A DNA stretch of 64,000 bases from Bagarius yarrelli (GCA_005784505.1 VCAZ01000003.1:7009510-7073509), one strand, 5' to 3'. Positions 25,978 through 43,974 are shown, numbered from the stretch's first letter. The notes: generated by a model from the letters alone, not told the origin. Made by a program: numbers and translations.

Positions 25978-28900
25978 CACACACACACAGTATGTCACAG
26001 AAGTGAGTACACTAAAGAAATGAAACTCTGCTACAATGTAAAGTAGTAAATGTACAGCTTGTGTAACTGTAAATTTGCTGTCCCATCAAAAAAAAAATCA
26101 CACAGCCTCACACATGTCTAAACCCCTGGCAACAAAAGTGAGTACACCCCTAAGAGGAAATGTCCAAATTGGGTCCAAGTACCCATTTTCCCTATTGTCA
26201 TGAAACTCGTTAGTGTTACAAGGTCTTAGGTGGGAAAGGGGAGCAGGTGTGTTAAATTTGGTGTTATTGCTCTCACTTTCTCATACTGGTCAATGGAAGT
26301 TCAGCATGGCACCTCGTGGCAAAAAACACTCTGAGGATCTGAAAAAAAGAATTCTTGCTCTATATAAAGATGGCCTAGGCTACAAGAAGATTGCCAGGAC
26401 CCTGAAACTGAGCTGTAGCACGGTGGCCAAGACCATACAGCGATTTAATAGGACAGGTTGCACTCAGAACAGGCCTCGCCATGGTCGACCAAAGAATTTG
26501 AGTGCACGTGCTCAGCATCATATCCAGAGGTTGTCTTTGGGAAATAGACGTATGAGTGCTGCCAGCATTACTGCAGAGGTCGAGGGGGTCAGTGTGTCAG
26601 TGCTCAGACCATACGCCGCACACTGCATCAAATTGGTCTGCATGGCTGTCGTCCCAGAAGGAAGCTTCTTCTAAAGATGATGCACAAGAAATCCCGCAAA
26701 CAGTTTGCTGAAGACAAGCAGGCTAAGGACAAGGATTACTGGGACCATGTCCTGTGGTCTGATGAGACCAAGATAAACTTGTTTGTTTCAGATGGTGTCA
26801 AGCGTGTGTGGTGGAAAACAGGTGAGGAGTACAAAGACAAGTGTGTCTTGCCTACGGTCAAGCATGGTGGTGGGAGTATCATGGTCTGGGGCTGCATGAG
26901 TCTAGCACTGGGGAGCTACACTTCATTGAGGAAACCATGAATGTCAACATGTACTGTGACATACTGAAGCAGAGTATGATCCCTCCCTTCGGAGACTGGG
27001 CCGCAGGGCAGTATTCCAACATGATAACGACCCCAAACACACCTCCAAGACGACCACTGCTTTGCTAAAGAAGCTGAGGGTAAAGGTGGATGGACTGGCC
27101 AAGCATGTCTCCAGACCTAAACCCTATTGAGCATCTGTGCGGCATCCTCAAATGGAAAGTGGAGGAAAGCAAGGTCTCCAACATCCACCAGCTCCATGAT
27201 ATCATCATGGAGGAGTGGAAGAGGATTCCATTGTCAACCTGTGAAGCTCTGGTGTCCAAGAGGGTTAAGGCAGTGCTGGAAAATAATTGTGGCCATACAA
27301 AATATTGACATTTTGGACCCAATTTGGACATTTCCTCTTAGGGGTGTACTCACTTTTGTTGCCAGGGCTTTAGACATTAATGGCTGTGTGTTGAGTTTTT
27401 TTGATGGGACAGCAAATTTACACTGTTAAACAAGCTGTACATTTACTACTTTACAGTGTAGCAGAGTTTCATTTCTTTAGTGTTTTCACATAAAAAGATA
27501 TTATAAATATTTACAAGAAATGTAAGGGGTGTACTCACTTCTGTGACATACATGTATGTATGTATGTATGTATATGTGTGTGTGTGTGTATATATATATA
27601 TATACACACTGCTCAAAAAAATAAAGGGAACACTAAAATAGCACATCCTAGATCTGAATGAATGAAATATTCTTATTAAATACTTTGTTCTTTACATAGT
27701 TGAATGTGCTGACAACACAAATCACGCACGCAAAAATTATCAATGAAAATCAAATTTATTAACCCATGGAGGTCTGGATTTGGAGTCACACTCAAAATTG
27801 AAGTGGAAAAACACACTACAGGCTGATCCAACTTTGATGTAATGTCCTTAAAACAAGCCTTAAAAATGAGGCTCAGTAGTGTGTGTGGCCTCCACGTGCC
27901 TGTATGACCTCCCTACAACGCCTGGGCATGCTCCTGATGAGGTGACGGATGGTCTCCTGAGGGATCTCCTCCCAGACCTGGACTAAAGCATCCGCCAACT
28001 CCTGGACAGATTGTGGTGCAACGTGGCGTTGGTGGATGGAGCGAGACATGATGTCCCAGATGTGCTCAATTGGATTCAGGTCTGGGGAACGGGCGGGCTA
28101 GTCCATAGCATCAATGCCTTCGTCTTGCAGGAACTGCTGACACACTCCAGCCACATGAGGTCTAGCATTGTCTTGCATTAGGAGGAACCCAGGGGCAACC
28201 GCACCGGCATATGGTCTCACAAGGGGTCTGAGGATCTCATCTTGGTACCTAATGGCAGTCAGGCTACCTCTGGCGAGCACATGGAGGGCTGTGCGGCCCT
28301 CCAAAGAAATGCCACCCCACACCATTACTGACCCACTGCCAAACCGGTCATGCTGGAGGATGTTGCAGGCAGCAGAACGTTCTCCACGGCGTCTCCAGAC
28401 TCTGTCACGTCTGTCACATGTGCTCAGTGTAAACCTGCTTTTATCTGTGAAGAGCACAGGGCGCCAGTGGCAAATTTGCCAATCTTGGTGTTCTCTGGCA
28501 AATGCCAAACGTCCTGCACGGTGTTGGGCTGTAAGCACAACCCCCACCTGTGAACGTCGGGCCCTCATACCACCCTCATGTTTCTGACCGTTTGAGCAGA
28601 CACATGCACATTTGTGGCCTGCTGAAGGTCATTTTGCAGGGCTCTGGCAGTGCTCCTCCTGTTCCTCCTTGCACAAAGGCGGAGGCCTCCTCCACGTCTC
28701 CTGATGTACTGGCCTGTCTCCTGGTAGCGCCTCTATGCTCTGGACACTACGCTGACAGACACAGCAAACCTTCTTGCCACAGCTCGCATTGATGTGCCAT
28801 CCTGGATGAGCTGCACTACCTGAGCCACCTGTGTGGGTTGTAGACTCCGTCTCATGCTACCACTAGAGTGAAAGCACCGCCAGCATTCAAAAGTGATCAA

Positions 28901-29180
28901 AACATCAACCAGAAAGCAAAGGAACTGAGAAGTAGTCTGTGGTCACCACCTGCAAAACCACTCCTTTATTGGGGGTGTCTTGCTAATTGCCTATAATTTC
29001 CACCTGTTGTCTATTGCATTTGCACAACAGCATGTGAAATTGATTGTCAAGCAGTGTTGCTTCCTAAGTGGGCAGTTTGATTTCACAGAAGTGTGATTGA
29101 CTTGAAGTTACATTGTGTTTTTTAAGTGTTCCCTTTATTTTTTTGAGCAGTGTCAAAATATATAAATATATCTATATATA

Positions 29181-29248
<68 letters not shown>

Positions 29249-31372
29249 TATATAATATATATTATATATCAATTGAGTCATAAGAGAGTGCTGTATCATC
29301 CAAACGTATAAATATTTAACATTTTCTGGCTTCTTGATTTTCTGTGTTTTTGCTAAGTAGGACTTCATTTACTTTTAACATTTAATCTTTTTCAGCCTTT
29401 TTGCTTTTATAGCCCTTTAATAGTTTAGGTGTTGGTTTAAAAAATTTTTATGTGATGCCAATAATAATTTCCTTGTGTTTGTTTTAGCATATGCTCGACA
29501 GGCCAGTCTACAGAATCCTGCCTCCACTGTCTCCACCACCTCAAATGTTTCTCCTACCAGTTCTGCCCCTTCTACACCGGTCATCTCTCAACCTCAGCCC
29601 ACTACTCCAGTCACTCCTGTTTTTCCCGGTGTGGTCTCTTCTCAGAGTCCTCTTACCCTATCTCCTAGTCCTGCCCTTCCTTCCTCAGTTATCAAAAGCC
29701 CCCCTTTGCCTGCTGGCTCTCCTCAGGTTGCACCAAACCATAGCGGTCATAGCACCCCGACTCCCACTGGTCTACCTTCCTCTGGCAGGAACACTCCTTC
29801 AGTTATTAGATCCCACACCCCTTCTGGCACCTCTGGTGTACCTCCTCCACCTTATGGGTTGTCCCGATCAGGAACACCATCAGGTATTCCCACTTCCAAG
29901 GGAGTAGCAGATCCTTCTCACAGTATAGCACTTGCCTCCTCCAAAGGCTTTTTGCCTTCTGCTGAGGCTCAGTTGAATTCTACTAGTCAAAAAAGTGCCA
30001 CCAATTCGGTTATTCGCAGCTACACACCTGCAGGTGCACTACCTGGACGTTCCACCCCTATGCAGGTAATGAGTACATTACCCTCGGGTACCCCATTAAC
30101 CACCTGTACACCCAGTCCCAAACCATCTCAGACTGGCACAGTCAACCCTGCTTTGTATAGTGACCAGCTGTCAAGCTCAGTGGTCCAGCATGGTGGAGGC
30201 AGTGGCAGTAATAGTCCTGTACCCTCTGCCTTCAAAGGCCCGTCATCGAGGTCAGGAACACCCTCACTCAGCTCACTAATGATGCCTAACACTGCTGCCC
30301 TGGCCCGCTCACTGGGCCTGAGCCACAGTGCAGCCTCTCCTTTGGGTACTTTAGGCTCACAGACTGGAGGAAGTCCTTCCACACCATATCAGGGCATATC
30401 TCCTTTTCCTACACTTTCCACAGCATCACCTCTAACTGGACAATCCTCTTCTTCTGCTCCACCAGCACCTTCTATTGCATACTGTGACCCCACTGGGGCT
30501 TCTTCTCCTGCACCCTTTGGTCTTGGACTTACCACAGCCCCCTCCATGATAGCAGGCTTAGCCCCAGGGCAAAGTCCAGCCTTCCCTGGGTTTGGGGCTT
30601 CATGTCCTTCAGCAGCAGGCAGTCCTGTGCTCACATCCTTTATGGGGCTCCCAGGTGCCTCTTCCTCAGTGGCCACAGTGGCTCCTCTACAAGCAGCTGC
30701 AGTGGCAGCAGCCGCAGGTGTCCCTTCCACCTCGCCTGTGCTTCCTGGATTTGCTTCTGCATTTAGCTCCAACTTTAATCCAAATTTGGTGGGTCAGCCA
30801 GGGTAAGTGTGTGCAAGTTTTTTAACACCTTCATGTTTTTGTAGTCAATTTTACAAACTATTCTGAACCGAGATTTGTAAGTTTTTGATGTCTGTGTTTA
30901 GTGGTGGTCTTCAGGCCCCAGGAGGGGCTGCCTTTCCTGGATTGCTTTCATTTCCAGCAGGAGTACCGGGTTTTTCCTCCAGTGCTGCTCCCGCTGCTCT
31001 CTCAGGCCTTCACAACCCAGCTGTACAGTCAGCTTTGCTGCAGGTACTATCAACTTACAGGGCACATTAGTGTACAGCAATCTGCTCTAGTTGATTACAC
31101 ATTTACTAACTAATAATAATTTTATATGTTTATATATCAATTTAATATGATATTTTACAAAACCCTTTTCCATTGTATGTAAAACTTTTCAGTGGTATTA
31201 TTCTAATCTTTGTTTTGATGTTTAGGCTCATTCTGCATCTGCATTAGAAAGCTTCCCTCCTCAACCTAATGGCTTCAGCAGCTACCCTGCAGGGTCTCCA
31301 TTTCCCCCGCCAGCTGCAGGAACCCCCTTTCCCCTTCAGCCTGGACTACACCCACAGCTGGGCTGGCAATAA
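22487..31372 (+). CDS. proser1: Proline and serine rich 1, complete
   Basis: Twelve coding exons: 22487-22531, 22666-22731, 23599-23667, 23771-23865, 23978-24071, 24252-24362, 24465-24548, 24695-24773, 25179-25271, 29488-30802, 30902-31043 and 31226-31372. Frames join cleanly, giving 779 aa (human 944). The conserved N-terminal third (exons 1-9) is helical and carries VHGYFSSEQV, YFSWAEPQVKA, FTFSKDKL, EKKRARRILEQ, the Cys motif GCKAPVAMVSSCG, and PIPYPIPPCRPHAT. Exon 10 is one 438-residue Pro/Ser/Thr/Ala low-complexity block. The C terminus (GFASAFSSNFNPN, FPGLLSFPAGVPGF, QSALLQ, GWQ) is again conserved. PROSER1 is reported to bridge OGT and TET2 and so affect DNA demethylation at enhancers. 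The protein is shorter than in mammals only within the disordered block. Intron 9 is swollen by two transposons. Confidence 0.95.
23283..23468 (-). repeat. tRNA-derived SINE copy
   Basis: Diverged copy of the 19280 SINE in proser1 intron 2. The body (CAAATATTTGTCAGACGCCC) and the B-box complement (GGGAATTGAACCCTGATC) are recognisable. Confidence 0.75.
24895..24955. repeat. (TG)n / (GATA)n microsatellite
   Basis: GTGTGTGT… followed by AGATAGATAGATATATAGAT in proser1 intron 8. Imperfect compound microsatellite. Confidence 0.9.
25890..25990. repeat. (TA)n then (CA)n compound microsatellite
   Basis: About 60 bases of TA repeat followed by ACACACAC, directly abutting the left end of the Tc1 element at 25993. 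Confidence 0.95.
25993..27548 (+). mobile_element. Tc1-family transposon with broken transposase
   Basis: Ends TGTCACAGAAGTGAGTACAC and its complement, each flanked by TA (25991-25992, 27549-27550). A transposase reading runs 26306-27308 but changes frame at least three times. Readable blocks are the paired-type HTH (LKKRILALYKDGLGYKKIAR, then RPRHGRPKNLS), WSDETKINLF (first Asp) and PDLNPIEHLCGILK (third catalytic region), ending CGHTKY. It sits in proser1 intron 9 on the sense strand and is probably spliced out without effect. Inactive by inspection. Confidence 0.92.
27551..27606. repeat. (ATGT)n/(TG)n/(TA)n microsatellite
   Basis: Short compound repeat filling the gap between the two transposons of proser1 intron 9. 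Confidence 0.85.
27607..29152 (-). mobile_element. Tc1-type transposon, copy B of the CACTGCTC family
   Basis: Same family as 10508-11973, but longer and better kept. The transposase runs on the minus strand from about 28855 (MRRSLQPTQVAQVVQLIQDG) to about 27860. Catalytic-region motifs are readable: FTDKSRFTLS, LMQDNARPHVAG and PDLNPIEHIWD. One lesion is a premature TAG just before the third motif (at about 28100, where copy A keeps a Trp codon). Another is a ~35-base deletion near 28685. Flanks are (TATG)/(TA) microsatellite, so the target duplication is ambiguous. It lies antisense in proser1 intron 9. Confidence 0.92.
29153..29275. repeat. (TA)n microsatellite
   Basis: About 85 bases of TA repeat with TATC and AAAATATATA interruptions, abutting the right end of the transposon and lying about 210 bases before the large proser1 exon 10. 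Confidence 0.95.
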
Positions 31373-33955
31373 TTTGGTCTATGATGACCAAGGTCTTGGT
31401 GAACATTTTCTTAAATTATAGGTTTCAAAGCAGCATTGCATGCAATAACCATGTTCAATTAAAAACATGCAGTTTTGTGAATTACACTGTAATGCCAGGT
31501 GAAACGTGTCAAGTTAAAAACAAGAATAACCAAAAGCTTGTGGTTACCTTCAAACGAAACTCTTAACTGGAACGCATTATAAATGTTTTGTTCTGGAGTA
31601 CGATTCTGACCATCAATAAGACAGTTGTGAGTTATTGTAGGCAGTACGTGACTCACAAGACAAGCATGATTGTGTTGAACATAGTATTAGCATGAGAGTT
31701 TAACCTTTTGGAACGGATCTAATTACCCGAGTGTATAGATAAGGTGGTGATAACCAAATAAAATAAAGAACTGAACTCATTTTGTTTAGAACTATAGCAA
31801 AGGCTAATTCCCACTTACAGTAGCACTGTGGATAAATTAGGAAACAGTAAAATAGACCAATGTGGATTTGAAACTAAAAAAAACCATTTTATATAAATCC
31901 GGTATTAGACAAGAGGTCACAAGATAGTTCAATATATTTCAGAGCTCTGATTTAAAAGAAGCAGTCATAGTGAGAGTACCTCATTTAGCTGAGTGGGTGG
32001 GTGAAAGATTGCATAAAATCTAGATTGTAACATTACTTCTGAGAAACTCTTAATGTTGACTTTAGGAAATCCGAGGCTGTGCATTTCTGTTAAAATGTGA
32101 AATATAAACTAAACAACAATAGAATAATTTGAGAAGATATCAGAAATGTATGGAATTGATACTACAGTGTTATGTGGTGTTAATTTTGTTGTTTTTAAAA
32201 TATATACATTTACAAGTAGGACTTTTCCTTCTTTTGACATAATGATAATGTTTTTGTAACATTAACCCAAGAAAAAAATGATGAATGCAGACTTTAATCA
32301 TGATATTTTCCTCACCTATTTTTTGAAATCTGTGCCAGTTAGAATTTCTAACAAGAATTTCTTTTGTTGGTAATTTATACTTTGTGTAAATAGACACAAA
32401 AGCAGCTGTTAAATGAGTGTGATGTCTGTTCAACTGTATTTTTTACTTATTATTGTCTGTATAGATAGACCTGGGTTTACATATGTTTGTAGATTAACTT
32501 GATCACTGTATACTGAAATACTGTATTAGACAGAACAGTAGGTGTAGGCTTCTTTATTTCATATGAAATAAAAAAAATTTTCTACATTTTATTCATTTGA
32601 TTTTATTTATTTGGAAAAATAGTAATTAAGATTGATTCATTTTTGTAAACGTGTATGTTAGGATACTATATCCTGGATTATGACTGGATTACAGAATTAA
32701 GGAGAACACATCAACTTAAATAACTAATGAATGGATAGATAGGTGATGTATGTAATTGTTAATTAAAGTATGTGCATTAAAAATGTAGCAATCATTTTCA
32801 AAAGTAAACAAAGCATTGATTGTAGGCCATGAATTCTAAAACTTGATCTGTTGAATGTTAGACTGCAAGTAATTCTGTTTCTGTTCACATGGCACAAATG
32901 GACTTCCACCACAGAACAGCAAAAACACTGAGAAAAGTGAACTGAGAGCTGAGTAGGTGTTTCGTACATTATTGTTGTTTCTAGTAAACAAGACAGCTAA
33001 CCATACCCTTCTGATTAAGGTTTTTGTTTACAGTATATTTCGTGTTGCAGTGTACAAGCCACTGCATTTTTACTTTTTTTACATTTCACATTTATATTGA
33101 CTGTTAATTTATATAATTTGGTGTTTTAATGTTCAAGTCTGCAATATATAACAGATTTTTTGCATCATATGTTTACTGGTTACTTTAAACATCTGCTTAT
33201 TCATGCAATTATCATTTCCTTTCTATATTTGCTGCTGTTAAAGCCTGATTCTAAAATACATCCTTTTATTTAAGTTTAAGAAAGATTTAATTTTGTGCAA
33301 TAGACTAATGAGATGTGAAAGAATAAGCTGTTTTGCTATACCAGAAGTGTGTGGGATCAAGAAAAGGGATGGTAATAAGGAATATAATATATAAGTATTA
33401 ATAATCTGAAACCTGACCATGACACTTATGATATGGGGATTTTTCCATGCAGCCACAAAATGATTTCAGCAGCGATATCAGGCAAGAAGTCACAGCAGTA
33501 CAGTGTTGATGGTCACACAAATCAAATGGTTCCTGTCAGTTGAACCATAACAGGATTTTATCATATAAACCAAAAAGTTTTTTTCGGTATTTTTTTGTTT
33601 ATTGTTCTGTAGTTAGAAGTGATCTGATGAGCCACACACACTCTGCTGATCATCAGATACTGAAAAACAAAAAAGCACAGAGGAACAACTACTTGATTTA
33701 GGGTCAGATAATGGATGAATAATAATCATGAATAATTTAATAACTTTAGTTAAATTATATCTTTAAAGCTTTTGAAGACTTTCAAGTAAAAACACATTGC
33801 CATGAGGTCATTTGTTCTGTCTTATATTTCCCAATAGCTCCCATAAAGCCACACCTCTGCAGCCTGTAGTGTATTAAAGCAAGAACCATTTCCCTCATAG
33901 TCTCAGACAGCTGTCTTCATATAAACGTCTTCAGGGAGCCCTTTAGTATACGGGC
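31373..33955. other. proser1 3' UTR and stoml3 upstream region
   Basis: AT-rich unique sequence. AATAAA signals at 31757-31762 and 32567-32572 are candidate proser1 polyadenylation sites, giving 3' UTRs of about 0.4 or 1.2 kb. No transposon or conserved ORF is recognised. The stoml3 promoter must lie in the last part, but no confident TATA box or start site is seen. Confidence 0.55.
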
Positions 33956-39466
<5,511 letters not shown>

Positions 39467-41157
39467 TATTTGACAAACTCTAAACTGAATCTGACTTAAT
39501 TGTGTGTTTTATTTAAATTAAAATTACTGCAACTGTTGCTGTTTCTGTTGCCAGTACAAGATAATTTTTGCAAATAGACCAAAATACCAGAAGCCAATTG
39601 CTATAAATTAAGCACTGTCTTTACTGGAAACTTGACTGGCAATTTTACTGTAATATTCTATACAAGTTATGAATGATTTAGATTCCAAAAAAAAATATGG
39701 AAAAGATGGAACTTAAAATGTACAAAATTAACATTTATTTCAAAACGGCTTTAAGAACCTAAACATTGCTCTGTTATTGCAAACTGTTTAATGCATTACA
39801 GTAAATTTCAGGTATACAAAATCATTTTTTTTTTTACAAATTTGCTTTTTTTTAATTTTTTTTATAAAACTTGGAGGCATCTTTCCACTATGAGTGCTGC
39901 TGCGTTATTAATACAAAAAGCAAAAATTGTCTGTAAAATTGAAAAATACTTTCTAGTCCTTAAATTAAAAGGAGAGATTTAGACTTTTACACAAACTTGT
40001 AACAAACTCCACAGAAGCACGACTTATTGAACCCAAGTGCAGTTTATTTCAGTGATCACAAAAAAAACAAATCAAACTTGACTAACAAACTCTAAATTTA
40101 TAGATATCAGTTAAATTGGGTGTCTTAATTAATGTTTTATATCGTCGTTTTTGATGTATTTCTGTAAAGCTGCTTTGAAACAATCCCGATTGTTAAAAGC
40201 GCTATATAAATAAAGGTGACTTGACTTGACTTGACTTGACTCAAGACAATACTTAACTTGACATGACCATAGCATTAACTTAAACATAGCCTCACAACAG
40301 TGGTACACAAACAATCAGCCACAAGCGACAAGGCAAACACAGGGGCTATAAATACACAATGAACACATTAACTAAACAAGACACACCTGAACACAATCAC
40401 AAACACAGAACTAAACAACCAATAAAAACAAGACACAAGGACCGGGGAATTCACATGAAGGGAAACAGGAAGAAAAAGGATCACATGACAGGAAAACCAG
40501 AAAGTAAACAAAGACATGAACTACCTAGGCTAGCTAACCATAGCTTAGCGCAGCTATAACAAATCGATAAACATGAAACATAATCAACATAAAACATGAA
40601 CAACAGCAAAACAACACGAAAGCATGAAACAAGAAAAACATAAAACAAGAACATGAAAACTTACAAAACTAAGAAACATGAAAAAGATTTGCATTTGTCT
40701 CTTTTTTTTATGAACAATGTAAAATCTAGCAAAATCAAATTCAAATAGTCCTTTACTGCAAAAGGTGCCTCAATCAGGCAAATAAGAAAACAAACTTCAG
40801 ATATCATCCCTTCAATCTAGAGGAACAGTCTTAGCTTAACTCAATTAAAAGCATTTTTTCAATTAACTTAACATTTTCTAACATAAACAGAAAGCTCCAA
40901 CTCCTTTTACATTCAATCTCATGTAAGACATTAATGATTCTTCTGAACAGTTCTCCCTGCCCTCTTGAAGAGCACTTTACCTCGACTGGCCTTTGTCACT
41001 CATTTTGGGTTGATCTCAATGAATCACCTGACACAATAGTAATAAAAATAGTCTGCTATTATATAAAGTAGGACTGAGTGATATGAACAAAATCATATCA
41101 AAACATTTTAACAATAAACCACAACACTGATGTTGATAAGATATTGTACGGGTGACT
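39467..41157. other. stoml3 3' UTR and intergenic DNA
   Basis: An ATTAAA at about 39514 is a possible polyadenylation signal. The rest is AT-rich, with a CA/AAACA-rich low-complexity stretch at 40360-40690. Apart from the L2 tail at 40130-40245, no recognised element or gene is seen. Confidence 0.45.
40130..40245 (+). mobile_element. L2 3' tail fragment E with (TGACT)n
   Basis: AAAGCTGCTTTGAAACAATC, then GTTAAAAGCGCTATATAAAT, then tandem TTGACTTGACTTGACTTGAC, the typical terminal repeat of this fish LINE group. Severely 5'-truncated. Confidence 0.8.
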
Positions 41158-43425
41158 ACTGGTCTTCTTCTTCTCTCCTTTCGACTGTTTCCTTTTAGGG
41201 GTCGCCACAGCGAATCATCTATCTCCACTTAAACCCTATACTCTATATCCTCTTCACTCGCACCCACTATCTCATGCCCTCATTTATTACACCCATATAC
41301 CTCCTTTTTGGTCTTCCTCTTTGCCTTCTGCCTGGTAGCTTCATCTCTAACATCCTCCTACCAATATATTTACTATCCCTCCTCTGTACATGTCCAAACC
41401 ACCTCAATCTGGCTTCCCTGACTTTCTCCTAAAAACATCTAACGTAAGATGATTGACTTTCATTCCTCTTGTCCCCAGAGCAAACCTCCACCTGGTCCCT
41501 GCTCTCACTAAAGATCACAATGTCATTTGCAAACATCTTTGTCCAAAGATATTCCTGCCTGACCTCGTCTATCAACCAATCCATCACCACAGCAAACAAG
41601 AAGGGGCTCAGAGCTGATCCCTGATGCAGTCCTCCAATTTAATCTTCTCTGTCTGACCTACTGCACTGCCTTATACATATCCTGCAGACACCCTGACATA
41701 CACTATATTGCCAAAAGTATTCGCTCACCCATCCAAATAATCGGAATCAGGTGTTCCAATCACTTCCATGGCCACAGGTGTAAAAAATCAAGCATCTAGG
41801 CATGCAGACTGTTTTTACAAACATTTGTGAAAGAATGGGTCGCTCTCAGGAGCTCAGTGAATTCCAGTGTGGAACTGTGATTGGATGCCACCTGTGCAAC
41901 AAGTCCAGTCGTATAATTTCCTTGCTCCTAAATATTCCACAGTCAACTGTCAGCTGTATTATAAGAACGTGGAAGCGTTTGGGAATGACAGCAACTCAGC
42001 CACGAAGTGGTAGGCCACGTAAACTGACGGAGCGGGGTCAGCGGATGCTGAGGCGCATAGTGCGAAGAGGTCGCCAACTTTCTGCAGAGTCAATCGCTAC
42101 AGACCTCCAAACTTCATCTGGGCTTCAGATTAGCTCAAGAACAGTGCGCAGAGAGCTTCATGGAATGGGTTTTCATGGCCGAGCAGCTGCATCTAAGCCA
42201 TACATCACCAAGTGCAATGCAAAGCTTCGGATGCAGTGGTTTAAAGCACGCCACCACTGGACTCTAGAGCAGTGGAGACACATTCTCTGGAGTGACGAAT
42301 CGTGCTTCTCCATCTGGCAATCTGATGGACGAGTCTGGGTTTGGCGGTTGCCAGGAGAACGGTACTTGTCTGACTGCATTGTGCCAAGTGTAAAGTTTGG
42401 TGGAGGGGGGATTATGGTGTGGGTTGTTTTTCAGGAGCTGGGCTTGGAACCTTAGTTCCAGTGAAAGGAACTCTAAATGCTTCAGCATACCAAGACATTT
42501 TGGACAATTCCATGCTCCCAACTTTGTGGGAACAGTTTGGAGCTGGCCCCTTCCTCTTCCAACATGACTGTGCGCCAGTGCACAAAGACATGGATGACAG
42601 AGTCTGGTGTGGATGACCTTGACTGTCCTGACCTCAGAACACCTTTGGGATGAATTAGAGCGGAGACTGAGAGCCAGGCCTTCTCGTCCAACATCAGTGT
42701 GTGACCTCACAAATGCGCTTCTGGAAGAATGGTCAAAAATTCCCATAAACACACTCCTAAACCCTGTGGACAGCCTTCCCAGAAGAGTTGAAGCTGTTAT
42801 AGCTGCAAAGGGTGGATCAATGTCAAATTGAACCCTATGGATTAGGAATTGGATGTCACTTAATTTCATATGCGAGTCAAGGCAGGTGAGTGAATACTTT
42901 TTGCAATATAGTGTATTTCTCTGCTATTCCTGACTTCCTCATACAATACCACAGCTCTTCTCCATCAGCATTCTCAGAGCAAATATTTAATCTGTAGTGC
43001 TCTTTCTGGGCATAAAGCCATACTGCTGCTCACAAATATCTACTACCCTTCCCCTAGCTTCCACTACTATTTCCCACACCTTCATTGTATAACTCATCAA
43101 CTTTATGCCTTTGTAGTTATTGCAACTCTGCACATCACCCTTGTATTTAAAGATAGGCACCATTACACTCATCCTCCTCCCTGCCACTCCTAGACATTAC
43201 CACACCTTCACCGGTATCTCATCAGGACCAAATGCCTTTCTGCTTTTCATCCTCTTCAAAGCTATCCTAACCTCGTATGTACTAATCTTTTGAAAATTCT
43301 GCTCCACATTGTTTACCTCCTCTACCCTTTTCTCCCTCTTATTTTCCTTATTCATCAACACTTTAAAGTTTTCCTTCCATCTTCTCTGTTCACTCTCCTC
43401 ACTTGTGAGCACCGTTTCATCTCGA
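41158..43425 (-). mobile_element. RTE-clade LINE remnant, split by a Tc1 element
   Basis: Minus-strand segments 43425-42916 and 41698-41158 flank the Tc1 at 41701-42913. Readable blocks are SEESEQRRWKE, LKRMKSRKAFGPDEIPVKVW, VPIFKYKGDVQSCNNYKGIK (RT motif), ICEQQYGFMPRKSTTD and, at the 3' end, DDSLWRPLKGNSRKE followed by a (TCT)n-like tail. This layout fits fish RTE/Rex3-Expander-type elements. It has many stops and a large internal deletion, so it is inactive. Confidence 0.8.
41701..42913 (+). mobile_element. Tc1-family transposon, recent but broken
   Basis: Ends CACTATATTGCCAAAAGTAT and its complement, with TA on both sides (41699-41700, 42914-42915). The transposase starts at 41835 (MGRSQELSEFQCGTVIGC) and stays open to 42455, covering the HTH pair and WSDESCFSIW (first Asp). 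A one-base shift near 42420 in the GGGGIMVW region moves it to the next frame (QHDCAPVHK, second Asp). Further indels near 42600-42640 remove the PDLNPIEH box; the C terminus (EEWSKIPIN, LPRRVEAVIAAKGG) ends at 42831. Only a few lesions suggest fairly recent death. Confidence 0.93.
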
Positions 43426-43579
43426 TCCCTGCTGTTTGCGGTGCTTCTGCGCAGTTTACTAGAATAGTCTTGTGTAGTTTTGCTAGCTTCGCTTTTTGTT
43501 AAATCTGTATATTATTTTCACTCTTAAATCCCTTAAATCCCACCATTTTTCTAACATCAAAACTTTTTTGACTCCGGGA

Positions 43580-43960
43580 TTTTCAGTCAGGCACGTCAAG
43601 CAAGCACAACAGAGTGCGTCTAATCAGCGGAATACGAGGCACCTGACCTATAAAGGAAGCCACCCGAACACCCAATGCTAAAGACGGAGAGGACCCAAAT
43701 TTTATCCGGGACAGCGGGTATGGGTATCCACTCGGGCCCTTTAAGATAACACAAAAAATTTGCCCTGTTGCAAACCGACTGGCACTCCCCAGGTCCCTAA
43801 AGATCAACCCAACCTTCCATGTGTCCCGACTGAGCTACTCCGTGAGTTTTCAGTCAGGCACTTCCGCAAGCGCAAGAGTGCGGTTGCCGGGCAACGCCGC
43901 CATGCCGCCTAATCAGCTTAATGCGAGGCACCTGACCTTTAGGTAGCACTAGGTTTGGGG
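43580..43960 (+). mobile_element. Ty3/gypsy scrap flanked by direct repeats
   Basis: At about 43715-43830 the plus strand reads GPFKITQKICPVANRLALP then SLKINPTFHVSRL, the post-integrase chromodomain-side motif of gypsy polyproteins. It lies between two related stretches (43586-43655 and 43850-43945) that share TTTTCAGTCAGGCAC, CTAATCAGC and GAGGCACCTGACCT. These may be LTR or UTR pieces. The rest of the element is missing. Confidence 0.7.
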
Positions 43961-43974
43961 CGCAGCCCTGGTTT

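Noticed and set aside
25781..26006. Tyr-Ile repeat 'proteins' on both strands
   Set aside because: Translation of the (TA)n microsatellite only.
29491..29907. 138-residue Leu/Pro-rich plus-strand frame overlapping proser1 exon 10
   Set aside because: Out-of-frame reading of the same low-complexity exon. The correct frame joins exon 9 in phase and ends in the conserved C terminus.
30128..30772. Open frames of 84 and 127 residues on the minus strand opposite proser1 exon 10
   Set aside because: Shadow of the biased Pro/Ser/Ala coding strand; no family likeness and no splice context.
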